Source of the DNA: Larkinella soli
GTDB lineage: Bacteria > Bacteroidota > Bacteroidia > Cytophagales > Spirosomataceae
Direction of reading: 5' to 3'
DNA: 64,000 nucleotides
Assembly: GCF_003703975.1 (NCBI RefSeq)
Contig: NZ_ML112622.1
Span: forward strand, 63,971 to 127,970
The position numbers were made by a program, and so were the translations under genes. Positions 8,381 to 15,635 of this stretch are shown here, in pieces. Within the stretch, counting starts at the first letter, position 1, and the number at the start of each line of letters is the position of its first letter. A model generated the notes under the pieces. That model worked only from the letters and a program-made list of their open reading frames with translations. It had not been told where the DNA came from and ran no database searches.

Positions 8381-11158
8381 TCAGCGTAATCCCGGATCAA
8401 AGATGAGTGACAGATAGTACAGTCCCCCCACCGCCGGCGATCCATACGCCTGCACCACGTACTGATTGGTCAGGTTGGTGGCGCCGAGCTTCACGACGGT
8501 TTTCACAACCGGAATCCGGTAGCTGAGCTGGGCGTCGAGCAGGTGGTACGCCGGTACGGGTCCCGGAATGAGCGCATTGAACGATCCCACCCAGTCGAAG
8601 CCCGACTGCCAGTGCCAGGCGACGTTGAAGCCGAGGTTCGGCGTAATGGACCGGTGGCCGACCGTCACGTTGGTTTTAAAACGGGGCGTATTAAAGGCCG
8701 CTACGTTATTGGGGTCGGCGTTGCGAATATCGAACGAGGACCAGGTTCCATTGGCCCCGATCTGGTAACCGCCCGGGGCACGGTACGTCAGGCCAAGCGT
8801 CGCGCCCTGGGACGATACCTTGTCCGGAGCGTTGGTGTAGAGCTGAAACGCCTGAACCCGACCGCTCAGGATATCCTGGGCCGCGGCCGGATTCGGTTTG
8901 CCGTCCGATCCCAGCACCGGGCTGGCCGGACGCAGGACGACCGTATTGAGAATAAAATTCGTGTACACGCCGTAGTAATAATTGGCGTCGACCGACAAGT
9001 GGGGGTTGAGCAGCCCGCGGTAACCGATCTCAAAGCTATTGACGCGTTCGGGCGCAATGTAGGGAACGTTCGACTTCTGAAGTTTGTCCTTGTTGTTCAG
9101 GACCGCCTGTTGTGGCCCTACTTTGCCCACATCGGCGCCGAAACCGGCGCCGAACCGATTAACGCTGGCAGCGGTATATGAATTTTCATACACGTTCATG
9201 CCCGCGCTGTTGCTGGGTGCTCCGCCTAAAATCGTGATGGGTCCCACATTGAGTTTGATAAACTGATCGGAGGGCGTAGGGTTTCGGAAGCCCGTCTGGT
9301 AGCTCGCCCGGAAGTGGTGCCGGTCGGTGGCCGAAAAAACCGCCGAGGCCCGGGGCGTAAAATAACCCGCAAAATTCTGGTTTTTATCGTACCGTCCCGA
9401 CACGGTCAGTTTCAGTTTGTCGGCCAGCAGCGATCGGCTGATTTGGGCGAACGCGCCGTATTCGTAGTAGAGAATACGGCCCCCCTTGTCGTCGAAAAGC
9501 GTCCCGTTGGTGAACAGGCTATACCGCCGGAAATTACCGCCGACCAGCACTTCCGCCGCATTGTTAAGGGCCGAGGTCAGGTTATACTGGCCGTCGGCGT
9601 GCCACATGCTGGTCTGGCTCAAGATCCCCGCGCCGGCTAGGCCCTGAATGGCCGTCAGCCGGTTCTTCTGGGCGTCGAATTCGGTAGTGCCGGGCAGCAG
9701 TCGTCCCTGATCGGCAAAAGCCCGGGCCGCCGGATGCGAGTTGCCGCTCACATTGGGGATGGTGCCGCTATAGGCCGCCGCGTACCGGTTGAACCAGGTG
9801 TCGTCGGCCTTATCGGGCGTGACCACGTTGCCGCTTAGGTCGCGCACCCAGGTCCGGTTGATCTGCTGGCCCAGCGAGCGCGTATTGAACGAATCATGCG
9901 AGTCTTCGGCATTGCTGTACCAGCGCACGAAAAACTGCCGGCCCCGCAGCTCAACCCGGTGCTGGGTGAGCGAGAAGCCGTTGACCGAAAAGCGGTTGGA
10001 GCCCGTGTAATTGGCGGTTCCCTTGGCGTAATTAAAGGCGTAGATCGCTTCCAGTTTCGGTGTAATGCGGTAGTGGAGCGCGCCGTTCAATTTCAGACTA
10101 TATACGTTGTAGTCAGTCAGGTCTTTCTCCTGGTAGGCTGTCCGCGACACCTGACCTGCTCCCGTTAGCGTCCGGACCACCTCGTCGCCGTAGCTGTTGA
10201 GTTCATTCCGAGCCGGGTTCTGCGCGCCCCGGAGCTCGCTGGGGGTGGCCTGGTTGACGTCGGTGTAATCGGTGGCGAACCAGTCGAGCCCCCACAGATA
10301 GGACGCGTTCACCTTAAAGGCAAAGCGGTTGCCGAACGCTTTGGCGTAACGGATGGCGTGGTCGTTGTACATGGCTGCTCCCGCGTTGGGATCGCCCAGG
10401 TGGTTCACACCCACTTTCGCTTGAACACTCAGGCCCTGGTGCGTAAACGGATCTTTACTCGTCATCAGCAAAGCCCCGTTAAAAGCGGCCGGACCGTAAA
10501 GGGCCGAAGCCGCGCCCGGAACGAGTTCTACATTATCGGCGTCCAAGTCGCTCAGGCCAAACATGTTACCGACGGAAAATCCGAACCCGGCGGGCTGGTT
10601 GTCCACCCCGTCGACAAGTTGCAGAAAACGGCTGTTACCCGTACTGGCAAAGCCCCGGGTGTTAATTTGCCGGTAGGTCAGGCCGCTGGTCACCATATCG
10701 ACACCCTTCAGGTTATTGATTCCCTCGTAGAAGGTAGCAGACGGAGTTTCCCGAATGCTGCGGGCATCCATTTTTTCGATGGTAACCGGTGCCCGGACGA
10801 TGCGTTCTTCAACTCGGGAGGCTCCGACCACCACCTCTTCCAGCTGGTTGGGAGCCGGATTCAGGTGAATGGCTAACGGAGCCTCATTACTGGGAGCCGA
10901 AATCGTTTGGGGTTCATAGCCAACCATCGAGATCCGCAGCGTGAGCGGCCCTTTGTGACTGACCGGCAGTCGAAAAGCGCCTTGGTCGTCCGTCGTGGTG
11001 CCCGATACCTGGCCTTTTACGGTAATGGTTGCCCCAACGAGGGGCCTATTGGTTACCGGATCAAAGACTGAACCGGTAATTTGTCCCGATTGCGCCAGGG
11101 AAACGGTACCACTGAGCCAAAACCAGGCGTAAAGTAGGGTGAGCTTTATTTTATTCAT
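8381..11158 (-). CDS. TonB-dependent receptor with N-terminal carboxypeptidase-like domain
   Basis: A 925-residue outer-membrane receptor. It has a signal peptide ending near SLAQS, a CarboxypepD_reg-like domain (about 27-108, GSVFDPVTNRPLVGATI...), the plug domain (about 110-240, with EEVVVGASR as TonB-box-like start) and a 22-strand barrel ending in a Leu-Arg terminus. There is no SusD partner, so it is not a classical Sus pair. Such stand-alone receptors import siderophores, cofactors or small organic ligands using TonB energy. It is second in the operon, 13 bp after AhpD-like paralogue 3 and 7 bp before the MFS gene. The substrate cannot be read from the sequence. Confidence 0.9.
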   Translation of the reverse strand: MNKIKLTLLYAWFWLSGTVSLAQSGQITGSVFDPVTNRPLVGATITVKGQVSGTTTDDQGAFRLPVSHKGPLTLRISMVGYEPQTISAPSNEAPLAIHLNPAPNQLEEVVVGASRVEERIVRAPVTIEKMDARSIRETPSATFYEGINNLKGVDMVTSGLTYRQINTRGFASTGNSRFLQLVDGVDNQPAGFGFSVGNMFGLSDLDADNVELVPGAASALYGPAAFNGALLMTSKDPFTHQGLSVQAKVGVNHLGDPNAGAAMYNDHAIRYAKAFGNRFAFKVNASYLWGLDWFATDYTDVNQATPSELRGAQNPARNELNSYGDEVVRTLTGAGQVSRTAYQEKDLTDYNVYSLKLNGALHYRITPKLEAIYAFNYAKGTANYTGSNRFSVNGFSLTQHRVELRGRQFFVRWYSNAEDSHDSFNTRSLGQQINRTWVRDLSGNVVTPDKADDTWFNRYAAAYSGTIPNVSGNSHPAARAFADQGRLLPGTTEFDAQKNRLTAIQGLAGAGILSQTSMWHADGQYNLTSALNNAAEVLVGGNFRRYSLFTNGTLFDDKGGRILYYEYGAFAQISRSLLADKLKLTVSGRYDKNQNFAGYFTPRASAVFSATDRHHFRASYQTGFRNPTPSDQFIKLNVGPITILGGAPSNSAGMNVYENSYTAASVNRFGAGFGADVGKVGPQQAVLNNKDKLQKSNVPYIAPERVNSFEIGYRGLLNPHLSVDANYYYGVYTNFILNTVVLRPASPVLGSDGKPNPAAAQDILSGRVQAFQLYTNAPDKVSSQGATLGLTYRAPGGYQIGANGTWSSFDIRNADPNNVAAFNTPRFKTNVTVGHRSITPNLGFNVAWHWQSGFDWVGSFNALIPGPVPAYHLLDAQLSYRIPVVKTVVKLGATNLTNQYVVQAYGSPAVGGLYYLSLIFDPGLR

Positions 11159-11171
11159 GCGGAATGCTGCG

Positions 11172-11747
11172 TTAAGAGTTGTTGGTTACGGACTGCGGGG
11201 CAGGGTAGCCTCCCGGGGGGCGGTTATAGCCCCGGTTCACAATGCGGTCGCCCAGCGTATCGTAATAGGCCGGATCACTGGGCGTTGCGGTAGCCAGGCC
11301 GTCGACGTATTTGTTGTAAAGACAAAACAGGGCGGCGATCAGCACCGTATCGTGGATTTCAAGGTCAGTGGCCCCGGCGGTTCGGGCGCGATCGACAGCC
11401 TCGGCGGTGACCGCCCGTCCGGATTGCTGCGTCAGCGCAGCGATCTGCAGCAACGCTTTCATTTTATCGCTGACGGGCGCGGTTTCCGGGTCGGCTTTCA
11501 CCGCCGCCGCAGTTTTGTCGTCGCCCAGTAGCAGGTCGGCGGCTTTCGAATGAGCGGCTGTACAGAAGGTGGTATGATTTCGCGACGAGACCAGGGCCGC
11601 GATCAGTTCGCGTTCGCCCTGGGTAAGCGTTGAATCACCCCGAAGAAGAAGCTGGGTCAGTTCCCGAATCGGCCTAGCCGTATCGAGCCGGTATTCGAGC
11701 AAGCCCGTTATACCCGGTAAATGGTTCGGTAGAGGAATATGAGGCAT
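11172..11747 (-). CDS. AhpD-like family protein (paralogue 3, one Cys lost)
   Basis: A 191-residue member of the same family, first gene of the operon. I start at the ATG at 11747 because it gives the MPHI beginning shared by both paralogues; the frame extends four codons further to a TTG. The active-site segment reads T59-T-F-C62...H66, so the first cysteine of the CXXC pair is Thr, as in paralogue 2. The helix ATDLEIHDTVLIAALF is conserved. A Pro/Asn-rich tail of about 15 residues is unique to this copy. The operon promoter should lie in 11748-11874, but no consensus match is obvious. Confidence 0.82.
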   Translation of the reverse strand: MPHIPLPNHLPGITGLLEYRLDTARPIRELTQLLLRGDSTLTQGERELIAALVSSRNHTTFCTAAHSKAADLLLGDDKTAAAVKADPETAPVSDKMKALLQIAALTQQSGRAVTAEAVDRARTAGATDLEIHDTVLIAALFCLYNKYVDGLATATPSDPAYYDTLGDRIVNRGYNRPPGGYPAPQSVTNNS

Positions 11748-11874
11748 GAAGGAATGCAATGAGGAGATTGATGGTCAGAAATTTCCAAACACGTCGTCTT
11801 CGGCGAACGGCATACTTCCGCTCGCCGTCGGGAAAGCGGAGTCCGGACGGTGTAAAACAATCAGAAAATCGGCC

Positions 11875-12414
11875 TTAGACTTCGGGTGGAGGACTCGAAA
11901 CCCGCAGAGCTACTTGGGGGAAAGAAAACGGTTGTTCAGGAATCTGAATACGGTTGTGCCAGTCGAACGATTGAAAATGAAAGGCGATGCGGGACGTGGG
12001 GGAATATTCCTTCAGCAAAAACTTCAGCAATGAACTGGCTTTCTTGGGCGAGTCGCCCGAGCCGGTCACGTGTTTCTGCATGAACGAAAGCAGATCCCGC
12101 TGCCAGAACGAATCACGGTCCGTTTGAAGTCCAGCGATGAAGAGGGTGTCGCCCTGGATGGTCATGCTGACGACTGAATAATACTGCCCCCGGTAAGTAA
12201 ACCCATCCGAGTTAGTACGGGTAATTATGCCGGCGTCGGGTTTGTCTTTGAGCGGAATCTGAAATTCGATGAGACTGTCGACCGAGCGGTACACCTTCAG
12301 CCGTCGGGAGAGATCGTGCTCAGCCTGCCACCACATTCCGATCCACACCAGTACATAGGCCAGAATGTGGAACAGCAGTAAGACAAATAGCCCGATCGAG
12401 ATTGCCCTCTTCAA
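11875..12414 (-). CDS. Hypothetical membrane-anchored protein
   Basis: A protein of 179 residues from the TTG at 12412-12414, which gives KRAISIGLFVLLL...VLVWIGMWW as an N-terminal membrane anchor. The frame stays open to 12465, but that region overlaps a good promoter -7 box, so the shorter start fits better. The remaining part faces the periplasm and is mixed alpha/beta; it ends in a Pro-rich tail (SSPPPEV). I do not recognise a family. It lies 127 bp upstream of the AhpD-like operon on the same strand and could be cotranscribed with it. Confidence 0.6.
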   Translation of the reverse strand: MKRAISIGLFVLLLFHILAYVLVWIGMWWQAEHDLSRRLKVYRSVDSLIEFQIPLKDKPDAGIITRTNSDGFTYRGQYYSVVSMTIQGDTLFIAGLQTDRDSFWQRDLLSFMQKHVTGSGDSPKKASSLLKFLLKEYSPTSRIAFHFQSFDWHNRIQIPEQPFSFPQVALRVSSPPPEV

Positions 12415-12462
12415 ACTAAAGTTGGATGGTAAATTTTCCCAAGTATACTGCAAAATAGTAAA

Positions 12463-12491
12463 CAAAGCTATAGTTTACAGGTTATATCAAA
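12463..12491 (-). promoter_or_regulatory. Bacteroidota-type promoter
   Basis: Read on the minus strand: TTTG (12491-12488), 17 bp, then TAGCTTTG (12470-12463), an exact match to the -7 consensus TAnnTTTG. It would place the transcript start about 40 nt before the TTG start at 12414 and supports that start over the longer frame. Confidence 0.5.
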
Positions 12492-12747
12492 TCCATTCCG
12501 GACTTTGGCTACGGCCATATGGAGGTAGAAAGGCTAAAACGGTATACGCTGCCGGGCATTTTACCTAAATTGGTTTGTTTTAATCACCTGGATGGCATGA
12601 TGGGAGACAGGAATATTTAATCTCATGATACGCCCGAATAATGAGGCATATCATGCATTTTGCTTTGTCTCACATACGAGCGTTTTAGAAGATAGCAAAT
12701 GGTCTTGAAGCGGGGCTAAATTATGACAGAAGAATTTCCTGTATCCG

Positions 12748-13179
12748 TTAGGAAGGATTGGAACTGACTGGCTTCATGGCCAAGTAAATCGAGTGGCCGA
12801 TTAACCATAGACCCATTAATGCCAGCATACTCAAGAGCCCGTAAGGAGCCGTCACTCGAATTCCTGCGGGCACTACTCGGTCAGAAATCGGATCGTAGTG
12901 CACCGCCAAACTATCCAATTGAGCGGTGCTCCGGAAATGTTTTCGGGGACTGTGGACCGAATAAATACGCCCATAATACTGAATGTAAATTTTATGTGGG
13001 GACTTCAGGGTGCCAATGCCTTTCACTCGTCTTACGATGGGCATCTTCATGATAGGCCACTGCTGCTGAATAACCGCTTCTTTCTCCCCATCTTCGTAAA
13101 TTTTAAATGTGAGAAAGAGGATGATCAGTCCCATTAAAAGAGAGAACCAAATTTTTTTCTGATCTAACGAAGTCCTCAT
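12748..13179 (-). CDS. Hypothetical protein with two membrane segments (DUF3592-like layout)
   Basis: A 143-residue protein with one membrane helix at about 11-27 (WFSLLMGLIILFLTFKIY) and another at about 112-132 (YGLLSMLALMGLWLIGHSIY). Between them is a soluble beta-rich part with YYGRIYSV and YDPISDRVVPAG. Two helices flanking a small extracytoplasmic beta domain, with a YDP motif, is the layout of DUF3592-type proteins; this is a tentative match. It is a single gene with 282 bp of gene-free DNA on the 3' side. Lower GC than the operon to its left suggests an accessory gene. Confidence 0.6.
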   Translation of the reverse strand: MRTSLDQKKIWFSLLMGLIILFLTFKIYEDGEKEAVIQQQWPIMKMPIVRRVKGIGTLKSPHKIYIQYYGRIYSVHSPRKHFRSTAQLDSLAVHYDPISDRVVPAGIRVTAPYGLLSMLALMGLWLIGHSIYLAMKPVSSNPS

Positions 13180-13516
13180 AGGAAGAAGCCAACGGATGCT
13201 TTGGAAAGGTAGCGAAGCAGCAATGTTTCAGTCAATCATTTTGTGTTAAAAGGGGATAAACGGGAACTGCACGTCAACAATTGATAGTTCAAAAAAGGAG
13301 GGTATTAAGAGATTTTGTGAAATTGGGCCGACAACCTGGAGTAACCTGGAATAGTACGCACCCATCAGTAAGAATTATCTATTGGGTGCATAAGCCCCTT
13401 CCAGCCTGGAAACTGGAGGCAGACTACACACTCACAATTTTCGAGATCACTGGCGAGAACGCGCATTTCGGGGCGGATCGCCGCTGCGAGTCAATACACC
13501 CCCGGGAATCAGGTTT
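13180..13516. other. Intergenic stretch, nothing recognised
   Basis: About 340 bp between two small minus-strand genes. No frame with credible coding character, no tRNA and no terminator was seen. Confidence 0.5.
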
Positions 13517-13879
13517 TCAGTTCGCGCTTGCCGGTAGAGCCGGAACCTCGTTCACCCCATTCCGATAATCCAGTAGCTCTTTTTCGGTGGCAAATAGGCT
13601 GCTTTGCGGGCGCAGAAACTCCACCGAGATACTCATTCGGGGTAATCCCTTCGTACTGCCCTGGGGTTTCAAGTCATAGATTCCATTGCTCACCACTAAC
13701 TCATGGGTTTCATTTCGGTGACGAATGACGATGCTGTTCGAAAGGCTACCATCCAAAATGATTTGAATGATTTTGGCCTCGAAATAAGGATATTGAGAGT
13801 CCACCCCACAAAATTGATTGACCCACACGGTATCACCAATCAGGAACGGAATGTCTACGGGCTTCAGCGAAAGCTTCAT
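13517..13879 (-). CDS. Hypothetical protein
   Basis: A 120-residue soluble protein without signal peptide. The first 80 residues alternate beta strands (IPFLIGDTVWVNQF, FEAKIIQIILDG, SIVIRHRNETHELVVSNGIYDL), suggesting an SH3- or Tudor-like small barrel. The tail is helical and Pro/Ala-rich. I recognise no family. It stands alone among other small accessory genes, with about 300 bp free on each side, so its role cannot be inferred from context. Confidence 0.5.
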   Translation of the reverse strand: MKLSLKPVDIPFLIGDTVWVNQFCGVDSQYPYFEAKIIQIILDGSLSNSIVIRHRNETHELVVSNGIYDLKPQGSTKGLPRMSISVEFLRPQSSLFATEKELLDYRNGVNEVPALPASAN

Positions 13880-14176
13880 GGAAGTTGTGATTTGGGAGCA
13901 ACTTGACCGACAGCTTGCGAGTGGGGGCGGGAAGGAACTCAGTGAAAACTGATTAACCTAAAGGTACGATTACTATTCTGATAAACAATAACTTATTGCA
14001 TATTCTGGACTGGAACGATTTTTATCGGCATCGCTCTGGCTGAAATACCTATCGAACCCAATTGAGGGGTTAGTCCCTTACGCCCAAAAAGTGCGTTGAG
14101 CTGGCAAGCTGACCGTCTCCAGCTAGTACTCTTTCAGTTCTTTAAGGCAAGATCTGTATTCCTGACCCTAGTCAAT

Positions 14177-14599
14177 CTAAAAGTTATTGGGAGCGGCACA
14201 TCGTTTCCAGTACTCGATGATGAGCGACAGGGTTTCTTCCAACGCCGTTAAACTATTTTCTTTAATGAAAAAGCCCTGTACCGATAAGCTATAAGCGTCA
14301 ATGATCCTTTGCTGATCCACAGCGGTTGAAAAGAATAAGTACGGGATACACTTTAGGCTTAACTGGCTGTCGGTGTGAATTTTATTCCGTAAGGCAAACC
14401 CATCTAATTTGGGCATATTGATGTCCGAGAGGATTAAAAACGGCACATCATTCATTTGATTTAAGTACTCCAGGGCGGCCTCCCCATCGGAGAAATAGAT
14501 CACTTTGTTGGGATGTTGGAGTTTTTTAAAAGCCAGATCGAGCAGTAATTGATCGTCATCGTCGTCTTCGATGACAATAATGGGTCCGCTTTTATTCAT
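14177..14599 (-). CDS. Single-domain response regulator (receiver only)
   Basis: A 140-residue CheY-like receiver. It has the acidic pocket E11-D12-D13, the phospho-acceptor D59 in LSDINMP, the switch residue region S91-T92 (FFSTA) and the conserved K113 (FFIKENS). There is no output domain, so it would act by protein contact. No histidine kinase is adjacent; phosphate must come from elsewhere. About 100 bp upstream is a 26-bp imperfect palindrome that recurs upstream of the serine hydrolase gene at 20.65 kb. Confidence 0.88.
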   Translation of the reverse strand: MNKSGPIIVIEDDDDDQLLLDLAFKKLQHPNKVIYFSDGEAALEYLNQMNDVPFLILSDINMPKLDGFALRNKIHTDSQLSLKCIPYLFFSTAVDQQRIIDAYSLSVQGFFIKENSLTALEETLSLIIEYWKRCAAPNNF

Positions 14600-14695
14600 G
14601 AGGAAGGGAGTAGAGAGAGACCAACCAAATGCTCCCTTTTAAGTACAACTAAATTGGTGAGATTAAGTTGTAAAGGCTTACTGCCAGTTTTGCCA

Positions 14696-14721
14696 TCTCA
14701 CCAAACGCCCGTTTGGAGAGA
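14696..14721 (-). promoter_or_regulatory. Palindromic operator-like site, copy 1
   Basis: Two 12-bp arms, TCTCACCAAACG and CGTTTGGAGAGA, separated by CC; only one pair mismatches. It lies 97 bp upstream of the response regulator start. Copy 2 at 20853-20878 keeps the core ACGCCCGTTTGG and the TCTCACCA arm and also lies upstream of a minus-strand gene. A dimeric regulator site is the simplest reading. Confidence 0.45.
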
Positions 14722-15060
14722 CAATTATCAATCTTAAAGATACTTTTGATAGGCTTACTTATACTATCTCAAATTGTTATCTCAAAAATCAATGTCTCAA
14801 AATTTAAATTCAGTCTGAGTATGTGAGACAGTTATGTTTTGCTATTGTTAAAAATAAACGGGTCGAGGGAACCACCCCCCGACCCAATGAACCGGGGGAA
14901 CCACCCGCCCGGCTCTGACCAAACCAAGTAGCCAGTAAAGGCCGCTTGTTTCAGACAAAAATACACATGACGAGTTGGCAACCGTCCCCCGTTGAAGAAA
15001 AGTTTGTTTGATTTGTCCATCCGTCCCCTATTCCGTCCCCCAATCAGATAACACAAAGAT
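14722..15060. other. AT-rich intergenic stretch with clustered TCTCA motifs
   Basis: No gene. ATCTCAAA-like motifs occur three times close together (about 14765, 14780 and 14795), and GTGAGACAG follows at about 14825. Further right, a GC-rich imperfect repeat around 14868-14910 (ACCACCCCCC...GGGGGAACCACCC) resembles the ends of the dispersed palindromic elements found at 31.7, 42.2 and 48.6 kb. Confidence 0.4.
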
Positions 15061-15066
15061 ACACTA

Positions 15067-15117
15067 CTGTAAATCAGTTAGTTACACCTTTAGGTTCAAC
15101 TCCCGTAGGAGGCTCCT
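15067..15117 (+). other. tRNA 3'-half-like sequence (possible attachment-site scar)
   Basis: CTGTAAA at 15067-15073 is the anticodon loop typical of tRNA-Tyr (GTA). It is followed by TCAGT, a longish variable region, the T-loop consensus TTCAACT (15095-15101), CCCGT, and an acceptor-like strand AGGAGGCT. The 5' half of a tRNA is missing and the 5' side of the T-stem does not pair well, so this is not a working tRNA. A 3' fragment starting at the anticodon loop, directly followed by a terminator, is what integration of an element into a tRNA gene leaves at its far end. No second copy is inside the window. Confidence 0.3.
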
Positions 15118-15129
15118 CTTTTGTTTCAA

Positions 15130-15182
15130 GGCTAATTCGTTTGCGAGCAAAATCGCTCAATATAAACGGATTAGCCTTTTTT
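15130..15182 (+). terminator. Rho-independent terminator after the tRNA-like sequence
   Basis: GGCTAATTCGTTT (15130-15142) pairs with AAACGGATTAGCC (15164-15176) with one mismatch, has an inner GCGA/TCGC stem, and is followed by a T-run. It points rightward although no plus-strand gene precedes it. It may be the old terminator of the tRNA gene. Confidence 0.7.
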
Positions 15183-15229
15183 CTTTACTCCCCTTGATTC
15201 CATCAGGTTCCGTTCACTGAAGCCGTCTC

Positions 15230-15405
15230 CGGATTCCATAGCGTAGGCCCCGTCCGGCGTTGGTTCGCTGGAACAGGGCGGCTACCTGTTTTCCATTGAG
15301 TGGAACGTCCATCTTCTGAACGGCATACCTGCATCAGCCGGCAAAGCCCGCACGTACTCTAACGTCGGTTGGCGGGCGGTCGGCATCATTTGCCCTTTCC
15401 TTTGT
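15230..15405 (-). pseudogene. Relic 1 of the MmeI-like restriction gene
   Basis: Decayed copy of the gene at 2060-5505. The right part encodes [22 protein letters not shown], matching [22 protein letters not shown] of the nuclease half. The left part (TCCGGATTCCATAGCGTAGG onward) matches the extreme 3' end of the methylase half and a few bases beyond its stop. Everything between, some 2.9 kb with the methylase motifs, is deleted, and a second small deletion at CCGGCGTT microhomology removes about 80 bp of the 3' part. It cannot be functional. Confidence 0.8.
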
Positions 15406-15635
15406 AGATGACCACTCCATTTAAAATGTTTACGTAATCCCACACATTGAGCGTTTTTGCGAGACCATTGTATAAGCAACATTTTATACAGTATATCCAA
15501 CTCCTTAGAGGCTAATACCCATAGCGGTCTGTAAAAACAACTTTTACGTTTCGTTAACATTCTTTTACTATCCCCCAACACATCATAGCACAAAGACGTG
15601 TAGGTTTGTTACAATCCCTGAAAACAAAGAGAGAG

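Noticed and set aside
13281-13568. 95-codon plus-strand frame between small genes
   Set aside because: Random-looking composition and overlap with the better-supported gene at 13517-13879.
14832-15056. 74-codon minus-strand frame
   Set aside because: Runs through GC-rich repeat-like sequence, has no recognisable feature and no upstream signals.
15067-15117. A complete tRNA or a tmRNA 3' end
   Set aside because: The T-loop and 3' end resemble both, but no 5' half, D-arm or paired T-stem exists here; kept only as a possible scar.
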